This document shows positions 57,581-64,000 of a stretch of 64,000 nucleotides of DNA, one piece after another. The position numbers were made by a program, and so were the translations under genes. The notes beneath the pieces are model-generated. The model saw only the letters and a program-made list of their open reading frames with translations. It was not told the DNA's origin and searched no databases. The stretch is from Pyrrhosoma nymphula (taxonomy: Eukaryota > Arthropoda > Insecta > Odonata > Coenagrionidae): contig OY754329.1 in NCBI GenBank assembly GCA_963573305.1, positions 15,095,200-15,159,199 on the forward strand, read 5' to 3'. Positions within the stretch are counted from its first letter, which is position 1; each line of letters begins with the position of its first letter.

Positions 57581-58247
57581 CACCCCTGAAGAAACCTATA
57601 TTGGGGTTGCCATCCATTAATTACGCTGTGTTTAGCAGAAGTCTATTAACAACTTATAAATATATTTATAGGTATTGCAATTGGGTATTTTCCAAAATTT
57701 TAAATTTAAGTTTACGGATCTTTATACGTTACTTAAACTCGAACAAGCTTGCGGAGTGAAAGTAGTTTTAAAATTGATTCAATATTAATTGAGATATTTA
57801 AGATTGAAATAGTCGAAATTTCAAACTTTTTTAATCCGCTGCGAAACGAAATCTGATTGGCTTGACGTCATTTTCGCTGAGCGATAGACGGATGTGAGGG
57901 AGAAAGTGAGTAACTGTAGAAGATCTACCGTATATTTAAAGATTTTTCATTGAAAACAAAGACTATGACGTGCAATGGTTTTATTAAAACCACATAAGAT
58001 AATTTACCCAAAGTGGATATGTTTATGGTAGGCGTTTTAATGAAGAAGGACGAGCGATTTAATGCTGCAGAAATTCGTTGAGCTTAAGTCCAAAAAATGT
58101 AAGCCTAAAGTTTGCTTTTAAAATCGTCATTACTGTTTTATATCATTTTTGATACATATAATTATGTATTTGGTGTATGAACTTTATTAACTGTTTTTCC
58201 AATAGACTCATAATCATTATGATACTTCTTTCTTTATCGAAGTCCAT
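57581..58247. other. No recognisable gene or element
   Basis: AT-rich spacer. Nothing recognised. Confidence 0.45.
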
Positions 58248-58675
58248 CACTACGTTTACCAATCGATCTCAGATCGGTCTGAGTTCAGACCGATCTGAAA
58301 GTTCAGCAGGGAGCGGACTCAGATCGCCTGGTTTACCAACACGGTCTGAAAATATCGATATTGAACTATCGATTTCAGTAGTTAGAATTATTTTGAGATT
58401 TCTTGCATATTTCAGCCGCACACTTCTCTCCTTTCCCTTCATGCAACAAGTCACGCCGTAAATGATATCGATTACATTTTGTTTACCATCGGCAACCAAA
58501 AGAAGAACGATGAGCGCCACGCTCCGGCCTCTTCGCATCGATCTGAGATCTCAGACCGGTTAGGGAAAGCGGGCTGACTCGGCTCGCTTCTCAGATCGAT
58601 CTGGCCAGCGCGCTCCGTTTACCATACCGAGCTGAGCCAGTCAGATCGATCTGAGATCGATTGGTAAACGTAGTG
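58248..58675. mobile_element. CACTA-like MITE, 428 bp
   Basis: The ends are inverted repeats of about 29 bp beginning CACTACGTTTACCAATCGAT, flanked by CAT on both sides (58245-58247 and 58676-58678). CACTA termini with a 3-bp duplication define the CACTA/EnSpm group. Subterminal DNA repeats GATCGGTCTGA, GATCGATCTGA and GTTTACCA motifs in both orientations, as expected for transposase-binding arrays. No coding sequence. Confidence 0.75.
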
Positions 58676-59645
58676 CATATCAGTCCATGCAACAGTAAAC
58701 AAACAGTATCTTAGTAACATATCAACATAACACAGTACTTGCCAAATGTTTGTGCTGCCAATACTCGACACACCTAAAACGTTTATTTTTTATTTGCTAA
58801 TTAGTGATTGTTTGTAGAGGAGGTTTCTAGAAGTGGCTTATCTGCTGCAGAAATGCCTAAAAATAGATTCTCTACTCCTAAATGTCTATTCAATGTTTAA
58901 TTTAAGTGTTTTTATATTATAAAGCTTATCGTGAGAGTTATGGTGATAATGCTATCGGATACGTCCAAGTAAAGAGAAATGGACCACTGTGCACAGTCTT
59001 TGCGAGAATATGTCCATAACACAAAGTGTGGAGTAAAGCATACATTGTGCAGGTGGACATTGAGGAATCCAAGGAAGAAATTTCAATCATTCAATGTCAT
59101 GATTGCGTGAATAAATTTCTTGTTTGGTGTTTCAATCGATGTTTTTGAACATTGTGGCACAAAACACCATCTATATCCCTTACTTAGATACCATTTAAAG
59201 GCATATCTAGAAAAGCGAAAACGTCAGAAACTAATTTCGCCCCATTTTTTTCCACCGTAAGCACAAGGAAACGCCTGGGTCTAAATGTAAACAGCGAAAA
59301 TGACGTCACAGGCAATTCGGTTGTTTTCGGAGTGTGCTCGGGAGCATTCGTAACCTTCAAATTTCTTTAGCTTTTAAAACCGAAATTCATACAATTTGAT
59401 AAGAAAATTTTTAGCCGATGCTATAAGTTCAAGTAACTGAATCAGAATATCGATAGTTTGAAATACGTGGAAAATACCCAATTGACACAAAAGTATGCTC
59501 AATATAACATAAATTGAACTACATAGACTTTATGCATTTCACAATAGAACAATACAAAACAAGTAACAATTTAGGAATATTGAATAAATATTACATAGTC
59601 ATATCAATGACATGTTTTGGTGTTAGGTACTTTAACATTAAAAAA
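58676..59645. other. No recognisable gene or element
   Basis: Spacer of about 970 bp. Nothing recognised. Confidence 0.45.
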
Positions 59646-59855
59646 TATTGACTGATTCATTTTTCGGGATTCATTCCGCGATGTTAAAATTGTAAAAAAT
59701 AATATTTTGCTGGTCCTCCTGCCAGCTTCGTCAGGCTAACTGAAATCATCAGTTCAGTTAGCTTGATGAAGCTGGCAGGAGGACCAGCAAAATATTGTTT
59801 TTTTTACAATTTTAACATCGCGGAATGAATCCCGAAAAAATAAACAGTCAACACT
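59646..59855. mobile_element. Near-perfect 210-bp palindromic element
   Basis: Arms of about 100 bp, nearly identical, around a few-base centre at about 59749. Shared blocks are TTTTTCGGGATTCATTCCGC, GATGTTAAAATTGTAAAAAA, ATATTTTGCTGGTCCTCCTG and CCAGCTTC. Each arm read outward has CTGACGAA or TTGATGAA, stem GCTGG/CCAGC, then AAAA. Such a structure would make a long hairpin in RNA or single-stranded DNA. Probably the same group as the palindromic elements near 10, 17.5 and 23.9 kb. Confidence 0.7.
59763..59792 (+). ncRNA. Hammerhead-like stem motif, copy 6
   Basis: TTGATGAA, 5-bp stem GCTGG/CCAGC around CAGGAGGA, then AAAA in place of GAAA. The left-arm copy on the minus strand has an exact CTGACGAA. 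This is the most diverged 3' block of the set. Confidence 0.35.
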
Positions 59856-60048
59856 ACATCCGCGGAAGCCTACGAGCTAATTAAAGAATATTGCCCATAT
59901 TTATTTGCCTAAATAACCAATTTCTGAGGCGGCTAAGAAATCTGGCTTCACTTTGTACAGAATATATCTCTCTAAGTAAGTTATTAAATAACTTAGGTGC
60001 ACTATAAATATATGAATCGATAAAATCGATAGTGCTACTCTAGAACGA

Positions 60049-60660
60049 GTGACTTCTATCATCGACTTGGGTGTCAAAATTGAAAAAAAAACTGAACTTA
60101 AATGCGCACATTCCATCGATTTTCTCTAAAACTTATCGCCTCTTGACGTTCCTAAAGCGGAGTTTAGTTTATAATTTCTCTATTGATACTTGCATTCGTA
60201 CAAGCTGCACCATCATTCGACCTGTTCTGGAGTACGGCAGTGTTATATGGAACTAACATCGTATAAGACATACTCAGTGGCCATAGAAAAAATACAGATG
60301 CGCTTTGTGAAATGGTTATGTCTCAAATACAACGGTCATATTTATAGTAAAAATGACTACCCCAATTTGTGCAAACTTTTCCACCTTACTCCTCTAGAAG
60401 TCAGAAGGAAGAATGCCGATGTTATTTTCTTACGTAACATTTTGAACGGGCCAGTTGTCTCGAGCAAGTTCCTTTGTTTCGTAGATATAAACGTTCCAAC
60501 GTGAAGAACTAGGCATACTCCACTCTTTCTAAGTCATTTCGGGAGAGTGGATGTTGCGCGGTTCGAACCGCTAACCCGCATGATGTGGACGGCGAACGAC
60601 TTCCTTGCCCAAAAACCCCAATTCTGACATATTCTCCGACCCACTGGCGAGTCTAAGGAG
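60049..60660 (+). pseudogene. LINE RT C-terminal fragment (Jockey/CR1-like)
   Basis: Shifting frames read VTSIIDLGVKI, then SKTYRLLTFLKRSL, TIIRPVLEYGSVIWN, then IQMRFVKWLCLKYNGHIYSK, NDYPNLCKLFHLTPLEVRRK, NADVIFLRNILNGPVV, and later TRHTPLFLSHFGR. This follows the usual order DLGV, LGFIxR, L-xPxLEYGSxIW, IQxxFxxxLC, Y..RC..L.L..L..RR...D..FL.KI.NG. Stops after VIWN and FVDINVP and at least one frameshift make it dead. The catalytic YADD region is not present, consistent with 5' truncation. Confidence 0.75.
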
Positions 60661-60764
60661 GAAAATGCTTGCTTCATTTAGTAATGTTTAATGAATCTTT
60701 TTTATTTATTTATTTTATTATCATTATTATTTATATTTTAATTTATGACTTATTTGTATTGTAT

Positions 60765-61180
60765 GAGGAAGTGCTTGACATGGTGGGCGAAGAGAGGAAA
60801 CTTATAGATGAGATTAAAGGGGAAGGCAAGGTAGGTGGCTGGAAGGGGTAATGAGGGGCGATGGTTTGCTGAAGGCCGTGGATGGAGGGAAGGATGTTGG
60901 GCAAGTGGGTAAGGGGAAGAAAGAGAATACGTTTTATGGACGGGATGAAGAAAGGTAGGACTTATGCCGAGATGAAGAAAGAAATACTAGAGGTAGAAAG
61001 GGCACAGCACGTGTAAGAGTTCGTTGGATATTCTCTGACTTTTATCACAACCTACCTCTAACCGGTAGATTACTCTAATGAATGAATGAATTTGTATTGT
61101 AATATATTTTGCTTTTATTACAAAGCTTGTAATTAAAGGATACCTGCAAGCGTTAAATAAAGTATTATTATTATTTTTAT
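60765..61180 (+). pseudogene. Second LINE 3' end with coding scrap
   Basis: Reads EEVLDMVGEERKLIDEIKGE, then (frameshift) GDGLLKAVDGGKD, KRIRFMDGMKKGRTYAEMKK, EILEVERAQHV-stop at 61014-61016. This resembles the extreme C-terminus of LINE ORFs (EERKLI...GHVLRGDGLLKTVIEG...GRKR...KKGRTYxEMK). About 145 bp of 3' UTR follow, ending AATAAAGTATTATTATTATT. It differs from the neighbour at 60049, so two separate LINEs lie side by side. Confidence 0.6.
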
Positions 61181-62724
61181 GAATATTTGTATGCTTCACA
61201 ATGAGGCCTCGGAACTCTAATACTGGTGTTATTTCTTAACCTTGATTTATTTAGGCACGGTTTATTCCTTTGTCCTCCTCTACTATAAAATACTTTGAGT
61301 ACCATGTAAATAAATAAATAAATACCTGAGAGGTAAAATATTCAAATATGAACAGCATGAAGTCATAGATACCAATTCATACAACTAAGAGATCAATTTC
61401 ACGTCTGCCAAAGTTACTCTGCATTTTTGAAAAGGTGAAACAGGACAATATAGAAAGTAGAGTAAGAGACGAGTAAAGAAGAGGGATAGAAGATATTTTA
61501 AGGAGGTAAAGTCGGAAGAAGAGGGAGTGAAATCTGTTGAGAGAATGGAATTGTGAACTTGACACTGCCTTCCAGAGAGTGAGGAGCCGGAGAGAGGGGT
61601 GGATTTGGCATGTGACGTCCGGCGGAGGTCGTAGAAAGGGGGAAGAAGAATTCGTAGAGGGTTGTAAGAGAGGAATGAATGGAGCGAGAAGTCTCCTGAA
61701 AGAGCCCAAAGAAGGGCGCTGTCTCCGTTGCGGGGATACATGGAGGGGATGAAGGCAATATAATTCCTTTTTTGGAGAGGGTCGACATTCGTCGCAATGG
61801 GAAGGAAATTCCCAATCAAGAGTGAATCACAAGGGTGAGAACATTTTTAGCGGGAATCCTTCGAGAATAGACTTCTCGCTCCTTCAGTTCATTGTACTCC
61901 GATCGCATATTTGGGTTAAATGGTCGAAAGAAGACGGCTCTTTTCAAGGGAATCATATACGCCGAAAAATCGATATAACTTAGTAAAGACGATTTATATA
62001 TGAATTTTCATATCGTAGGTAAATTGAATCAAAGATGTTAGAACTTCTTCGTTAAAATAAATTGCGACATCAAGAAAATTAACGGAGGAAGTTGTACGGT
62101 ATGCGTTACTTGTAACAGAAATGCCTTAAAATTAGTTTCAGAGACCTATGCAGAAAAAATAACTACGTGCTTAATATCATTCGTATGATATAATATAATT
62201 CATATATTCGACTCCGATTGTTAAGCAATCCTATGACCAGGGGTAGGTGTAAGCGTCTTGAAATTTAAAGTCACTTAAATTTAGCTATTTTATGCTGCAT
62301 CGCAGCCTGGCAAGCCTCGGTACAAATGCAAAAACACCAAGGCAAGGAAAATGAAAACATCTATAAATTTGCATAGTTATTTCAAGTTAAGTTCAAATGT
62401 TTCAGTTTGTCGAACAGTAGAGAAAATAAATATCGATATGGGTAAATTTTATGATGCTTTGGCCTCATTTAAAACCAAGTAACAAGCTGGTAGATTAAAT
62501 ATTTCGTATTTAAATTAATGAAAGAAAAATATTCTACAAGGTAATTTCGTCCGTGAGTCGTGTGTCACGTGACGCTAGGCTAACCGTAAGTGTTGAAGAA
62601 TACGTGCACTGTATAGCAGTGACACAGCAGAGTGGTGGTTGATTTGCTCACCAGTTTTCTTTTCTGTTCTCTTTTGCTTTGTAGCCCATGCTATCTTCAT
62701 CTATCCTTAAGAGATAGGCTTGCA
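61181..62724. other. No supported gene; simple repeat
   Basis: An (AAAT)n run at about 61307-61324 may be another LINE tail. Overlapping frames at 61377-61819 on both strands lie in purine-rich DNA and lack domains. Nothing else recognised. Confidence 0.45.
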
Positions 62725-63065
62725 AAATGAGTTGGATCGCGTGCAGCGAAGATCGGCAAGATAGGTTATTGGTCGTTACGATAATCTCGTAAGTGTTACT
62801 GACCTTTTACAGCAACTGGGATAGAAAACGCTATCAGACCGTCGATTAAAATTTAGACTCAATCTATTATGTATGTTCCAAACCGGTCTATTTTCTGACG
62901 ACGTTGATAATACTTTACGAAATCTGACACACTACTGAAGATCAGATCATGAGAATGAAATTAGGGAACTAGGCTGCAGAACGGACAGATTTAAAATGTC
63001 ATTTTTCCCACGAACGATAAGGACCATAACACCACTGCCAATGAGACTTTTATCTAGGTTTTTCG
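62725..63065 (+). pseudogene. LINE RT C-terminal fragment, same family as 17765
   Basis: One plus-strand frame with three stops reads ELDRVQRRSAR-stop-VIGRYDN, VSVTDLLQQLG, KTLSDRRLKFRLNLLCMFQT, GLFSDDVDNTLRNLTHY, GCRTDRFKMSFFPRTIRTIT, PLP. This matches the end of CR1/Jockey-like RTs (LExVQRRAARFV, SVTxML-LGW-LExRR, RTxxYKxSFFPRTIxxWNxLP). The 3'-end cassette at 63351, shared with the LINE at 17765-18205, supports one family. Frame is kept except for point stops, so it is probably younger than the 17-kb copy. Confidence 0.8.
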
Positions 63066-63350
63066 AAAGGTAGTATAGCACTTAGTAGTAGTTGTGCTCA
63101 CTAATTCTTGGATCCTTATCTGTTACCTAGTACTAGCAGCACGCCGTGCATGTTTTCTATAAAGTCTTGAGTCTCTGTCCATTTGTGTAGCTGCAAAATA
63201 CATATGTATTAACGGTCCCTCTCCATTGTTATAATATCTGTAGTGCAATGCATGCTTGTGAGACTTCGTCTCGTGACAAGCATTAGCGATTTATGCTAAT
63301 GCATAATTAGTCGTAGTTACACTAAATTTAGGGTATAGTGTAATGCATGT

Positions 63351-63413
63351 TGGTGATTACTCACCCCCTGCAACGCACCCCTGAGGTGGCTTGTAGGGTA
63401 TTTTGTAGATGTA
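63351..63413 (+). repeat. LINE 3'-end cassette, copy 3
   Basis: GGTGATTACTCACCCCCTGC, then a GAGGTGGCTTGTAGGGTAT stretch and TTTGTAGATGTA, matching 18143-18205 and 35292-35350 (antisense). It lies about 290 bp after the RT relic at 62725-63065. Confidence 0.65.
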
Positions 63414-64000
63414 TGCTTTTGAAATTCACTCCGTTTTTTGTATTCAGTCAATACAGATCGTTCCGGTGTGCTCAGTTGTGCTTGTGTTGCATTCTTTTTC
63501 TTTTTCAATTAAATCTTTAATTAACCTTAACAGTAAGATATGCTCCACTTCAAAATAATTGTCGATTCAATAAAATTCAGCGTTTTAGAAGTTATTTTTA
63601 CCTTATATGTATATAGTTCTTGGACCCGTATGGGGGAGGAATGGCAAGCAATACTGCGAAGCCAAAATAGAATAAATACATGAATGCACCTTATTGATCC
63701 TCACCATTGGTCTCGTGGATAATGCCTAAGTCCAAGCCTAGGAAGTGGTAAGAAATAACAGCCGTAACACTTTTTGATAAGAAAAAACTAGTTACGATAA
63801 CGGAGATGAGGAGAAAATATAAAGCTCCCGCGTCCTCGTAATTAGCTCCCTCTAACCGATGCTCTCAAAAACTAATATTTGCTCGGGATACTTCTGCTGA
63901 TCGTCCTCGTCTGATATCTAATCGCCAAAATCTCCATCCTAGTATCAATAATGGAAAAGTGATCCTATTAGGCAAAACTCTCGACCAGTAAAAGGGAGGA
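63414..64000. other. No recognisable gene or element
   Basis: AT-rich end of the window. Nothing recognised. Confidence 0.45.

Noticed and set aside
61377..61819. Several overlapping frames of 70-144 codons
   Set aside because: Purine/pyrimidine-biased DNA opens several frames at once; the product is Ser/Leu/Pro-rich without a domain.

Overview
This is an AT-rich eukaryotic window that I read as arthropod, probably insect, nuclear DNA. The reasons are the mix of transposon families (hAT, piggyBac, PIF/Harbinger-like, CACTA-like, several LINE lineages, tRNA-derived SINEs, palindromic elements resembling Penelope-like ones), a GT-AG intron of about 100 bp, and the lack of any compact gene arrangement. 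I found no conserved host gene, rRNA, CRISPR array or bacterial-type operon. The species cannot be fixed from the sequence alone.

The centrepiece is a complete hAT transposon at 27617-33356. It has a perfect 8-bp target-site duplication (CTGCACAC), matching ends of the TAGAG.TGGG type and GAGTC-rich subterminal DNA that includes a 17-bp minisatellite. Its two-exon transposase gene (28708-30725, minus strand) reads without interruption from a BED zinc finger to the hAT C-terminal block, about 638 residues. It is the only convincing intact protein gene in the window.

Region by region. 1-6600: mostly featureless, with hairpin repeats near 2.2-2.85 kb and a piggyBac C-terminal relic near 4.6-4.8 kb. 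6.6-10.8 kb: a broken DUF4371-type hAT, a retroelement scrap, a 151-bp hAT MITE, and a palindromic element split by a 463-bp solo LTR with 5-bp duplications. 11.8-12.6 kb: a PIF/Harbinger-like remnant carrying a Myb/SANT-like exon. 15-18.2 kb: a TTAA-flanked MITE and a decayed LINE interrupted by a palindromic element. 19-27 kb: two SINE families, another palindromic element, a Harbinger-like element, a TTAA MITE and an 841-bp hAT MITE. 36.2-38.9 kb: a full-length but dead piggyBac with two MITEs nested in it. 39.6-40.5 kb: a 5'-truncated LINE with a 14-bp duplication and a tandem triplication inside its reverse-transcriptase region. 46.4-47 kb and 51.8-52.4 kb: inverted second copies of the 24-kb and 15-kb elements. 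58-63.4 kb: a CACTA-like MITE, a 210-bp palindrome and three LINE remnants.

Three patterns cut across these elements. First, six sites, most in palindromic elements, share the layout CTGANGAN - short stem - GAAAC(GTC); the stems differ in sequence but remain complementary, which suggests a structured RNA related to hammerhead ribozymes. Second, two Harbinger-like copies keep the same short coding exon followed by an intact splice donor. Third, a TTAA-targeting MITE family occurs twice, with a third element that has similar ends.
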